Source: Castellaniella daejeonensis
Lineage (GTDB): Bacteria; Pseudomonadota; Gammaproteobacteria; Burkholderiales; Burkholderiaceae_B
Direction: 5' to 3'
Assembly (NCBI RefSeq): GCF_039523555.1
Contig: NZ_BAAAFN010000017.1
Location: 38,854 to 102,853 of the forward strand
DNA: 64,000 nucleotides
Below are positions 57,993-64,000 of the stretch, one piece after another. How positions within the stretch are numbered: position 1 is the stretch's first letter; every line of letters starts with the position of its first letter. A model generated the notes under the pieces. It was not told the DNA's origin and ran no database searches. It saw nothing but the letters and a program-made list of their open reading frames with translations. A program made the translations under genes and the position numbers.

Positions 57993-58068
57993 GGGCTTGC
58001 TCCGGTTGCCCCGCACCCGCACTGCAGGACGCGGGGACGGCACGGCCGCGCCGCCTTGGCGGAGCGCG

Positions 58069-58479
58069 TCAGGCGGCGCCGAACACGATCGGCTCGCCGT
58101 CCCGGTCGAAGGCCAGCAGCGAACCGACGGTGCCGTACTTGATCATCTGGGTCATGCGCTGGAAGGCCTGGTCGACGTCCTTGTTGTCGGGCAGATAGGC
58201 CGATTGGTCGGCCATGGCCGCCACGAACACCACCTGCCAATCCTGGCCGGTGCGGCGGGATTCGTCGGCCAGCGCCAGGAACGTGTCCAGTTCGTCGGGT
58301 GTCTTGTCCACGCACAGGATGGGGGTGAGCTCGCCGCCTTCGCCGCGGGCGTGTTGCGCTTTCTGTTCCGGCGTGGCGTCGTCCGGCACCGTGCTGGCGG
58401 CAAAAACGAACAGCAGGCGTTGCGGTTCGGGCTGCAGGCGTGCCGCCTGCAGCAGGTCTTCGAAACAGGTGATGTCCAT
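58069..58479 (-). CDS. Conserved betaproteobacterial small protein of unknown function
   Basis: 136 residues from the ATG at 58479 (MDITCFEDLLQAAR). No signal peptide or membrane helix. Seen: PEPQRLLFVFAAS, CVDKTPDELDTFLALADESR, DWQVVFVAAMADQ and a C-terminal SLLAFDRDGEPIVFG. Proteins of this kind are often labelled ribonucleotide reductase subunit alpha in databases, but none of the RNR cysteine or nucleotide motifs is present and the length is far too short, so that name looks wrong. It lies directly downstream of the rpsQ hairpins, 76 bases before ggt. Confidence 0.7.
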   Translation of the reverse strand: MDITCFEDLLQAARLQPEPQRLLFVFAASTVPDDATPEQKAQHARGEGGELTPILCVDKTPDELDTFLALADESRRTGQDWQVVFVAAMADQSAYLPDNKDVDQAFQRMTQMIKYGTVGSLLAFDRDGEPIVFGAA

Positions 58480-58535
58480 GGCGCCTCTTGCGAAAGTCTT
58501 CATCCTACAGGATTTCGCCGGGCCGGAAACGAACA

Positions 58536-58593
58536 GACCCCGCACTCGGGCGGGGTCCGGGGATGGTCGGTGGCGGTGGAAGGATCCACCGCC
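58536..58593 (-). terminator. Tandem hairpins ending the S10 operon
   Basis: After the rpsQ stop come GGCGGTGG/CCACCGCC with a 6-base loop (58572-58593) and GACCCCGC/GCGGGGTC with a 6-base loop (58536-58557). On the minus strand the second is followed by TGTTCGTTTCC. They probably end the S10 half before the unrelated genes. Confidence 0.65.
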
Positions 58594-58603
58594 CTCGGCG
58601 GCA

Positions 58604-58885
58604 TCAGATGATGCGCACGGCCTCGACCAGGCGCACCACGGTCCAGGACTTGGACTTGGAGATGGGCCGGCCTTCGGCGATTTCGACCGTATCACCCTCG
58701 TTGTACTGGTTGGCTTCGTCGTGCGCCTTGTACTTGGCGGTACGGTTCACGAACTTGCCCAGCACGGGGTGCTTCACGCGGGTCTGGACGCTGACGACGA
58801 CCGTCTTGTCCATCTTGTTGCTGACGACCTTGCCGACCAGCGTACGCTGACGCTTGGTGGTGTCTTTCTGGGTTTCGGTGGTCAT
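58604..58885 (-). CDS. rpsQ: 30S ribosomal protein S17
   Basis: 93 residues. OB fold: RTLVGKVVSNKMDKTVVVSVQTRVKHP, YNEGDTVEIAEGRPISKSKSW (key residues) at the C-terminal side. Binds helices 7 and 11 of 16S rRNA. Last gene of the S10 half; rplN, its usual downstream neighbour, is 15.5 kb away. Tandem hairpins follow. 1 base after rpmC. Confidence 0.98.
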   Translation of the reverse strand: MTTETQKDTTKRQRTLVGKVVSNKMDKTVVVSVQTRVKHPVLGKFVNRTAKYKAHDEANQYNEGDTVEIAEGRPISKSKSWTVVRLVEAVRII

Positions 58886-58886
58886 G

Positions 58887-59078
58887 TTACTTTCCTGCGT
58901 TCTCAGTCATGATGGTGCGGATGCGTGCGATGTCGCGACGCACCTTGCCCAACTGGCTGGTGTTGGAAAGCTGCTGGGTGGCACGCTGCATGCGCAGGTT
59001 GAATTGTGCCTTCAGCAGGCTCTCGAGCTCGGTCTGGAGCCCGGCGGCGTCCTTGGCGCGCAGTTCACTGGCTTTCAT
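58887..59078 (-). CDS. rpmC: 50S ribosomal protein L29
   Basis: 63 residues. Two-helix hairpin protein: MKASELRAKDAAGLQTELES at the start and QLGKVRRDIARIRTIMTE at the end. Near the tunnel exit, contacts trigger factor and SRP. Normal length. 13 bases after rplP, 1 base before rpsQ. Confidence 0.98.
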   Translation of the reverse strand: MKASELRAKDAAGLQTELESLLKAQFNLRMQRATQQLSNTSQLGKVRRDIARIRTIMTENAGK

Positions 59079-59091
59079 ATCCTGATCTCTC

Positions 59092-59508
59092 CTAGGCGCC
59101 CACGCGGCGCGACACGAAGGTCGTGCTGATGGGCAGCTTGGCGGCGGCCAGGCGGAAGGCTTCGCGGGCGAGTTCTTCGCTCACGCCTTCCATTTCGTAC
59201 AGCACCTTGCCGGGTTGAATTTCCGCGACCCAGAATTCCGGGTTGCCCTTGCCGTTACCCATCCGGACTTCGGCGGGCTTCTGCGAGATGGGCTTGTCCG
59301 GGAAGATCCGGATCCAGATGCGGCCGCCGCGCTTGATGTGGCGGTTGATGGCACGACGAGCGGCCTCGATCTGGCGGGCGGTCAGGCGGCCACGACCGGT
59401 GGCCTTCAGACCGAACTCGCCGAAGGAAACCTGGGCGCCGCGCGTGGCCAGGCCGGTATTGCGGCCCTTTTGTTCCTTGCGGTACTTCCTGCGAGAGGGT
59501 GACAGCAT
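59092..59508 (-). CDS. rplP: 50S ribosomal protein L16
   Basis: 138 residues. Seen: MLSPSRRKYRKEQKGRN, VSFGEFGLKATGRGRLTARQIEAARRA (key residues), IRIFPDKPISQKPAEVRMGNGKG, and VLYEMEGVSEELAREAFRLAAAKLP. Organises the A-site tRNA region. Normal length (136-138). 3 bases after rpsC. Confidence 0.99.
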   Translation of the reverse strand: MLSPSRRKYRKEQKGRNTGLATRGAQVSFGEFGLKATGRGRLTARQIEAARRAINRHIKRGGRIWIRIFPDKPISQKPAEVRMGNGKGNPEFWVAEIQPGKVLYEMEGVSEELAREAFRLAAAKLPISTTFVSRRVGA

Positions 59509-59511
59509 GTT

Positions 59512-60303
59512 TTATTCTCCTTCAGGCGCCGGAGCAGCCGAAGCGGCATCGCGGCGCGGACCGCGGCCACGGCCACGGTTGTCGCCGGGGCGGCCGGGGC
59601 GATCGCCGCGCGGAGCGCGGCGCGGACGGCGTTCTTCGTCACGCGGGGCGGCGGTTTCCGGGGGCATTTCGCCATTGGGCAGCATGTCGCCCTTGTAGAC
59701 CCAGACCTTGATCCCGATGATGCCGTAGGTCGTCTGCGCTTCCGAGAAGCCGTAGTCGATGTTGGCGCGCAGGGTGTGCAGGGGCACACGGCCTTCGCGG
59801 TACCACTCGGTACGGGCGATCTCGATGCCGTTCAGACGGCCCGAGGACATGATCTTGATGCCCTGGGCGCCCAGGCGCATGGCGTTCTGCATGGCGCGCT
59901 TCATGGCGCGGCGGAACATGATGCGCTTTTCGAGCTGCTGGGCGATCGAGTCGGCGATCAGCTGCGCGTCGGTTTCCGGCTTGCGGATTTCCTCGATGTT
60001 GACGTGCACGGGCACGCCCATCAGGCGCTGCAGGTCGGCCTTCAGCGTTTCGATGTCCTCGCCGCGACGGCCGATCACCACGCCCGGACGAGCCGAGTAC
60101 ACGGTGATGCGCGCGTTCTTGGCGGGGCGCTCGATGACGACGCGGCCCACGGAAGCGGATTTCAGTTTCTTCTTCAGGTATTCACGAACGCGGATGTCTT
60201 CGGCGAGCATGCTGCCGTAGACCTTGTCGTTCGCATACCAGCGAGAAGTCCAGTTGTGGTTGACCGCGAGGCGGAACCCAATCGGGTGAATTTTCTGTCC
60301 CAT
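59512..60303 (-). CDS. rpsC: 30S ribosomal protein S3 with basic C-terminal extension
   Basis: 263 residues versus 233 in E. coli. KH domain and S3 C-terminal domain are clear: MGQKIHPIGFRLAVNHNWTS, VVIGRRGEDIETLKADLQ, IGIKVWVYKGDMLPNGE. After residue 220 comes a low-complexity Arg/Gly/Pro-rich tail of about 40 residues ending APAPEGE. Lines the mRNA entry channel. 9 bases after rplV. Confidence 0.98.
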   Translation of the reverse strand: MGQKIHPIGFRLAVNHNWTSRWYANDKVYGSMLAEDIRVREYLKKKLKSASVGRVVIERPAKNARITVYSARPGVVIGRRGEDIETLKADLQRLMGVPVHVNIEEIRKPETDAQLIADSIAQQLEKRIMFRRAMKRAMQNAMRLGAQGIKIMSSGRLNGIEIARTEWYREGRVPLHTLRANIDYGFSEAQTTYGIIGIKVWVYKGDMLPNGEMPPETAAPRDEERRPRRAPRGDRPGRPGDNRGRGRGPRRDAASAAPAPEGE

Positions 60304-60312
60304 TGCGACTCC

Positions 60313-60642
60313 TTACGCCCCGACCTTGACCACAATGTGGCAGGTCTGCTTTTCGATGCGATTGCCGCGGCCCTTGGCGCGCGCGGAGAACCGCTTCATC
60401 GACTGGGCCTTGTCGACGTAGATCGTGGTGACCTTCAGTTCGTCGATGTCGGCGCCATCATTGTGTTCGGCATTGGCGATGGCCGATTCCAGCGCCTTTT
60501 TCAGGATGCCGGCGGCCTTCTTGGGGCTGAACGTCAGGATGTTGAGGGCGTGCGCCACGGACTTCCCACGGATCAGGTCCGCCACCAGGCGGGTCTTCTG
60601 CGCGGAAATATGGACGCCGCGAATGACTGCGGTAGTTTCCAT
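60313..60642 (-). CDS. rplV: 50S ribosomal protein L22
   Basis: 109 residues. Seen: RGVHISAQKTRLVADLIRGKSV, the tunnel-loop part with MKRFSARAKGRGNRIEKQTCHI. The loop forms part of the exit-tunnel constriction. Normal length (110 in E. coli). 3 bases after rpsS. Confidence 0.99.
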   Translation of the reverse strand: METTAVIRGVHISAQKTRLVADLIRGKSVAHALNILTFSPKKAAGILKKALESAIANAEHNDGADIDELKVTTIYVDKAQSMKRFSARAKGRGNRIEKQTCHIVVKVGA

Positions 60643-60645
60643 GGC

Positions 60646-60921
60646 TTACCTCTTGGCCTTCTTGTCCGCCGCGTGCCCCTTGAAGGTGCGCGTCAGGGCG
60701 AATTCGCCGAGCTTGTGGCCGACCATGTTCTCGTTGATGTAGACGGGAACGTGCTGGCGGCCGTTGTGCACGGCAATCGTCAGCCCGATGAACTCGGGCA
60801 GGATGGTGGAACGGCGCGACCAGGTCTTGATCGGCTTCTTTTCTTTGCCCCCGACGGCGGCATCGACCTTCTTGATCAGATGCGCATCGACGAACGGGCC
60901 TTTCTTGATCGAACGTGACAT
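60646..60921 (-). CDS. rpsS: 30S ribosomal protein S19
   Basis: 91 residues. Seen: MSRSIKKGPFVDAHLIKKV, TWSRRSTILPEFIGLTIAVHNG, HKLGEFALTRTFKGH. Head protein near the A-site finger. Normal length. 12 bases after rplB. Confidence 0.99.
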   Translation of the reverse strand: MSRSIKKGPFVDAHLIKKVDAAVGGKEKKPIKTWSRRSTILPEFIGLTIAVHNGRQHVPVYINENMVGHKLGEFALTRTFKGHAADKKAKR

Positions 60922-60933
60922 AGTGTTCGCCCC

Positions 60934-61761
60934 TTATTTGCGCTTGCGGCGGGAGACAATCATATTGTCCGTCCGCTTGTTACGACGGGTCCGGTAGCCC
61001 TTGGTGGGAGTACCCCACGGGCTGACGGGTTCGCGGCCTTCGCCGGTGCGGCCTTCGCCGCCGCCATGCGGGTGATCCACCGGGTTCATGGCAACGCCAC
61101 GGACCGTCGGGCGCACACCGCGCCAGCGCATTGCACCAGCCTTGCCGATCTGGCGCAGGCTGTGGTCACCGTTGCCGACTTCACCGATGGTGGCGCGGCA
61201 ATCGATGTGGACACGGCGGACTTCGCCGGAGCGCAGGCGGACCTGGGCGTAGACGCCTTCGCGGGCCAGCAGCACGGCGGAAGCACCGGCCGAGCGGGCC
61301 AGCTGGGCACCCTTGCCAGGCTGCATCTCGATGCAGTGGATGGTGGCACCGACCGGGATGGAGCGGATGGGCAGCGTGTTGCCGGAGCGGATCGGCGCGT
61401 CGGAGCCGGACACCACGGTGGCACCGACTTCCAGGCCGCGGGGAGCGATGATGTAGCGGCGCTCGCCATCGGCATAGCACAGCAGCGCGAGGTGCGCCGT
61501 GCGGTTCGGGTCGTATTCCAGGCGCTCGACCTTGGCGACGATGCCGTCCTTGTTGCGACGGAAATCGACGACGCGGTAGTGCTGCTTGTGACCGCCGCCA
61601 CGATGGCGCACGGTGATGTGGCCGTTGTTGTTACGGCCGGAATTGCGCGATTTCGGTTCGAGCAGGGGGGCGTAGCCCGGGCCCTTGTGCAGCTCGGGGT
61701 GCACGACCTTGATCATGCCCCGGCGACCGGCGGACGTGGGTTTGACTTTGACCAGCGGCAT
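60934..61761 (-). CDS. rplB: 50S ribosomal protein L2
   Basis: 275 residues. Near the peptidyl-transferase centre. Seen: VKVKPTSAGRRGMIKVVHPEL, NNNGHITVRHRGGGHKQHYR, GAQLARSAGASAVLLARE, and the functional C-terminal GVAMNPVDHPHGGGEGRT (with the essential His) then WGTPTKGYRTRRNKRT. Normal length. Starts immediately after the rplW stop. Confidence 0.99.
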   Translation of the reverse strand: MPLVKVKPTSAGRRGMIKVVHPELHKGPGYAPLLEPKSRNSGRNNNGHITVRHRGGGHKQHYRVVDFRRNKDGIVAKVERLEYDPNRTAHLALLCYADGERRYIIAPRGLEVGATVVSGSDAPIRSGNTLPIRSIPVGATIHCIEMQPGKGAQLARSAGASAVLLAREGVYAQVRLRSGEVRRVHIDCRATIGEVGNGDHSLRQIGKAGAMRWRGVRPTVRGVAMNPVDHPHGGGEGRTGEGREPVSPWGTPTKGYRTRRNKRTDNMIVSRRKRK

Positions 61762-62058
61762 TTAGTTCACCTCCGTAAAGTCGATTTCCTGCCCGGCCTT
61801 GAGCGAGACATAGGCCTTGCGTTCGTTGCGGCGACGGCCGATGAAGCGGCCGAAGCGCTTTTCCTTGCCCTTGCGATTGGCAACCTGCACGGATTCGACC
61901 TCGACCTTGAACAGCAGTTCGACGGCGGCCTTGATCTCCGGCTTGGTGGCGTCGGCGACGACGCGGAAAGCGACCTGGTTGTTCTTTTCGGCGATCATCG
62001 TGGACTTTTCGGTCACGACGGGCGCCAGAATGACTTGCATCAAACGTTCGGCATTCAT
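61762..62058 (-). CDS. rplW: 50S ribosomal protein L23
   Basis: 98 residues. Seen: QVILAPVVTEKSTMIAEKNNQ, FRVVADATKPEIKAAVELLF, and the extended loop KRFGRFIGRRRNERKAYV. Docking site for trigger factor and SRP. Start overlaps the rplD stop by 4 bases. Confidence 0.98.
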   Translation of the reverse strand: MNAERLMQVILAPVVTEKSTMIAEKNNQVAFRVVADATKPEIKAAVELLFKVEVESVQVANRKGKEKRFGRFIGRRRNERKAYVSLKAGQEIDFTEVN

Positions 62059-62678
62059 CCCAGCAACTCCTCGAGTTGGGCGATCGCCGGCTTGGTGATC
62101 AGCACTTTCTTGTAGTGGACCAGGGACAGCGGATCGGCGTAGCGCGTTTCGATGACCGCCACGTGGGGCAGGTTGCGCGTCGCGAGGTAGACGTTTTCGT
62201 CCAGGGCATCGGTGATGATCAGGACGGGTTCGGCAATGCCCAGACCCTTCAGCTTGGCCGCGGCCAGCTTGGTCTTGGGGGCTTCCAGCGTGAAGTTCTC
62301 GACCACGGCCAGGCGGTCTTCGCGGACCAGCTGCGAGAAGATCGCGCGCAGACCGGCGCGGTACATCTTCTTGTTGACCTTGTGGCTGAAGTTCTCGTCC
62401 GGCGAATTCGGGAAGGTACGGCCACCCCCACGCCAGATCGGCGAGGAAGTCATCCCGGAACGGGCGCGGCCGGTGCCTTTCTGGCGCCAGGGCTTCTTGG
62501 TGGAATGCTTGACGGTGCCGCGGTCCTTCTGGGCGCGGTTGCCCATGCGGGCGTTGGCCTGGTAGGCCACGACGATCTGGTGCACCAGCGCTTCGTTGAA
62601 GTCGCGGCCGAAGATCTCGTCGGCAGCGGCAACGGTGGCCGAGGACTGACCCTGATCATTCAGGAGCTTGAGTTCCAT
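62055..62678 (-). CDS. rplD: 50S ribosomal protein L4
   Basis: 207 residues. Seen: MELKLLNDQGQSSATV, the tunnel loop with KPWRQKGTGRARSGMTSSPIWRGGG (key residues R-Q-K-G-T-G-R-A-R), and the C-terminal RYADPLSLVHYKKVLITKPA. In E. coli L4 also represses its own operon. Normal length. 2 bases after rplC. Confidence 0.99.
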   Translation of the reverse strand: MELKLLNDQGQSSATVAAADEIFGRDFNEALVHQIVVAYQANARMGNRAQKDRGTVKHSTKKPWRQKGTGRARSGMTSSPIWRGGGRTFPNSPDENFSHKVNKKMYRAGLRAIFSQLVREDRLAVVENFTLEAPKTKLAAAKLKGLGIAEPVLIITDALDENVYLATRNLPHVAVIETRYADPLSLVHYKKVLITKPAIAQLEELLG

Positions 62679-62680
62679 GA

Positions 62681-63370
62681 TTAGGCTCCTTTCTTGGGCG
62701 TCGCCTTGACGGCGGGGCGCACGACGATGTCGGCGTTCTTGTGGCCGGGGACGGCACCCTTCACCAGCAGCAGGCCGCGTTCGGCGTCCACACGCACGAT
62801 ATCCAGGTTCTGGACGGTGCGCGTGACGCTGCCCAGGTGACCGGACATTTTCTTGCCGGGGAAGATACGGCCCGGGTCTTGCGCCTGGCCGATGGAGCCC
62901 GGCACGCGGTGCGACCGCGAGTTGCCGTGCGAAGCGCGCTGGGAACCGAAGTTGTGGCGCTTGATCGTGCCCGCGAAACCCTTACCGATGGTGGTGCCGG
63001 TGACGTCGACCTGCTGGCCGGCTTCGAACACGGATTCCACGGTGACCACGGCGCCGGCCGTGAATTCGGCGGCACGGGCGGGATCCAGACGGAATTCCTT
63101 CAGGATGGAGCCGGCTTCGATGCCGGCCTTGGCGTAGTGGCCCGCTTCGGCCTTGGTCACGCGGGACGCGCGACGCTCGCCGTAGGCAAGCTGGACCGCC
63201 GCATAGCCGTCGATTTCAGGCGTCTTGACCTGGGCGACGCGGTTGTTGGACACATCCAGCACCGTGACCGGGATGGACTCGCCTTCCTCGGTAAAGATGC
63301 GGGTCATGCCAACCTTGCGCCCCACGAGCCCGAGCCGCCATGCGGCGGGCGTAGGTGTCGAATTCGACAT
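62681..63370 (-). CDS. rplC: 50S ribosomal protein L3
   Basis: 229 residues from the ATG at 63370 (GGAG 7 bases upstream); the frame stays open further upstream to 63457 but L3 proteins start near LGLVGRKVGMTRIF, here residue 13. Seen: KGFAGTIKRHNFGSQRASHGNS, the Gln methylated in E. coli lies in this loop, and FPGKKMSGHLGSVTRTVQNL. About 20 residues longer than E. coli, as in related betaproteobacteria. It is preceded by a 196-base gap with a terminator and a promoter candidate. Confidence 0.98.
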   Translation of the reverse strand: MSNSTPTPAAWRLGLVGRKVGMTRIFTEEGESIPVTVLDVSNNRVAQVKTPEIDGYAAVQLAYGERRASRVTKAEAGHYAKAGIEAGSILKEFRLDPARAAEFTAGAVVTVESVFEAGQQVDVTGTTIGKGFAGTIKRHNFGSQRASHGNSRSHRVPGSIGQAQDPGRIFPGKKMSGHLGSVTRTVQNLDIVRVDAERGLLLVKGAVPGHKNADIVVRPAVKATPKKGA

Positions 63371-63485
63371 TGTTTTCTCCGGGGGGTGTTTCCCCACAGT
63401 TTTCGATCCCGACTGCGATTGGCCGGGGCTGTAATCTTTCGTCAGGCACCCATCCATTGGACGAAAATGGATGACGAAGCCCTTG

Positions 63486-63514
63486 ATTCTAACATGAAAA
63501 AACCGCCCTGCCTA
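63486..63514 (-). promoter_or_regulatory. Promoter candidate for rplC overlapping a terminator
   Basis: On the minus strand: TAGGCA (63514-63509), 17 bases, TAGAAT (63491-63486). The -35 lies in the loop and stem of the rpsJ terminator and the -10 just past its T-run. Scores are moderate (4/6 and 5/6). Confidence 0.4.
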
Positions 63515-63530
63515 GATGACAGGGCGGTTT
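63500..63530 (-). terminator. Intrinsic terminator between rpsJ and rplC
   Basis: On the minus strand AAACCGCCCTG, 9-base loop, CAGGGCGGTTT followed by further Ts (six in all) and CATG. An 11-bp stem with a real U-tract, the best intrinsic terminator in the window. It lies 37 bases after the rpsJ stop, inside what is usually one S10 operon. Confidence 0.85.
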
Positions 63531-63566
63531 GATCCGATCGGGCCGCATGCGAGGCCCGGGACGGCA

Positions 63567-63878
63567 TTACTGCAGGGCGATCTCGACGTCCACGCCGGCC
63601 GGCAGGTCCAGGCGCATCAGGGCGTCCACGGTCTTGTCGGTGGGATCGACGATGTCCATCAGGCGCTGGTGCGTGCGCATCTCGAACTGGTCGCGCGAGG
63701 TCTTGTTGACGTGCGGCGAGCGCAGCACGTCGTAGCGGCGGATGCGCGTGGGCAGCGGCACGGGCCCGCGAACCACGGCGCCGGTGCGCTTGGCCGTATC
63801 GACGATCTCGGCGGCGGACTGGTCGATCAGCTTGTAGTCGAACGCCTTCAGGCGGATGCGGATTTTCTGGCTTTTCAT
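63567..63878 (-). CDS. rpsJ: 30S ribosomal protein S10
   Basis: 103 residues. Seen: KIRIRLKAFDYKLIDQSAAEIV, GPVPLPTRIRRYDVLRSPHVNK, DALMRLDLPAGVDVEI. Head protein and NusE antitermination factor. Normal length. It follows tuf after 55 bases and is itself followed by a strong intrinsic terminator. Confidence 0.99.
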   Translation of the reverse strand: MKSQKIRIRLKAFDYKLIDQSAAEIVDTAKRTGAVVRGPVPLPTRIRRYDVLRSPHVNKTSRDQFEMRTHQRLMDIVDPTDKTVDALMRLDLPAGVDVEIALQ

Positions 63879-63901
63879 GGGAATCCCTAAAGAACGAAAT
63901 G

Positions 63902-63923
63902 GGCGGGGGGCGTTCCCCCCGCC
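63902..63923 (-). terminator. GC hairpin between tuf and rpsJ
   Basis: GGCGGGGGG, 4-base loop, CCCCCCGCC: perfect 9-bp stem in the 55-base gap. On the minus strand CATTTCGTTCTTT follows, only partly U-rich. It may cause partial termination between tuf and rpsJ. Confidence 0.5.
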
Positions 63924-63933
63924 GATCCATCAA

Positions 63934-64000
63934 TTACTTGATGATTTTGGCGACGACGCCGGCGCCCACGGTGCGGCCGCCTTCGCGGATGGCAAAGCGC
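63934..64000 (-). CDS. tuf: Elongation factor Tu, C-terminal end only
   Basis: Only the last 22 codons are in the window. They read RFAIREGGRTVGAGVVAKIIK and a TAA stop, the invariant EF-Tu C-terminus. The rest lies beyond base 64000. It is upstream of rpsJ on the minus strand, as usual for the str-S10 junction. Confidence 0.95.
   Translation of the reverse strand, partial: RFAIREGGRTVGAGVVAKIIK

Overview
The window is chromosomal DNA from a high-GC betaproteobacterium, most likely in the Burkholderiales and close to the Alcaligenaceae (Bordetella/Achromobacter-like). The evidence is GC-rich codon use throughout, the gene order mla - ABC - bolA - murA - his - hinT - tatABC, separate short-form hisG and unfused hisI/hisE, and a proteobacterial ribosomal superoperon order. 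The family-level placement is inference. No tRNA, rRNA, insertion sequence, prophage or CRISPR array was recognised.

Region 1 (1-7418, + strand) is the 3' part of a catecholate siderophore cluster. It holds a truncated EntF-like NRPS (C-A-T-TE, serine-type code), a YncE-like beta-propeller lipoprotein, isochorismate synthase, isochorismatase and 2,3-dihydro-DHB dehydrogenase. These make 2,3-dihydroxybenzoate and condense it with serine. The isochorismatase has no aryl-carrier domain, and entE lies outside the window. Region 2 (7703-13875, +) is gltBD, the NADPH glutamate synthase.

Region 3 (13927-16033, -) is an ECF sigma factor, a zinc-finger anti-sigma, a CnrX/ZraP-type periplasmic metal sensor and a His-rich DnrO-like exported protein. 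Two matching ECF promoters (GGAAC-N16-CGTT) precede the sigma gene and the DnrO-like gene, which implies a small self-amplifying envelope or metal stress circuit. Region 4 (16187-21878, +) is the Mla phospholipid transport operon (mlaF, E, D, A, C; no mlaB seen) followed by a two-gene ABC-2 exporter. Region 5 (21882-31465, +) holds bolA, murA, hisG, D, B, H, A, F, I, E (no hisC), a HIT protein and tatABC. cutA and dsbD (31488-33950, -) converge on tatC.

Region 6 (34084-64000, mostly -) is the ribosomal superoperon, read right to left: tuf (partial), rpsJ, rplC-rpsQ (S10), rplN-secY-infA-rpmJ (spc), rpsM-rplQ (alpha). It is split exactly at the S10/spc boundary by about 15.5 kb (43024-58603). 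The interrupting block carries a LapD-like degenerate GGDEF/EAL receptor (-), a + strand fatty-acid module (TetR, FadE, thiolase, FadJ-like, FadL, thioesterase, chalcone-isomerase-like, FadD), a gamma-glutamyltranspeptidase (-) and a small conserved protein (-). Hairpins after rpsQ and a consensus promoter upstream of rplN suggest that the two halves are separate transcription units.

The least described items are the ECF metal/envelope circuit with its paired promoters, the lipoprotein inside the siderophore operon, the fatty-acid/LapD block inside the ribosomal superoperon, and several RNA-level elements in the ribosomal operons.
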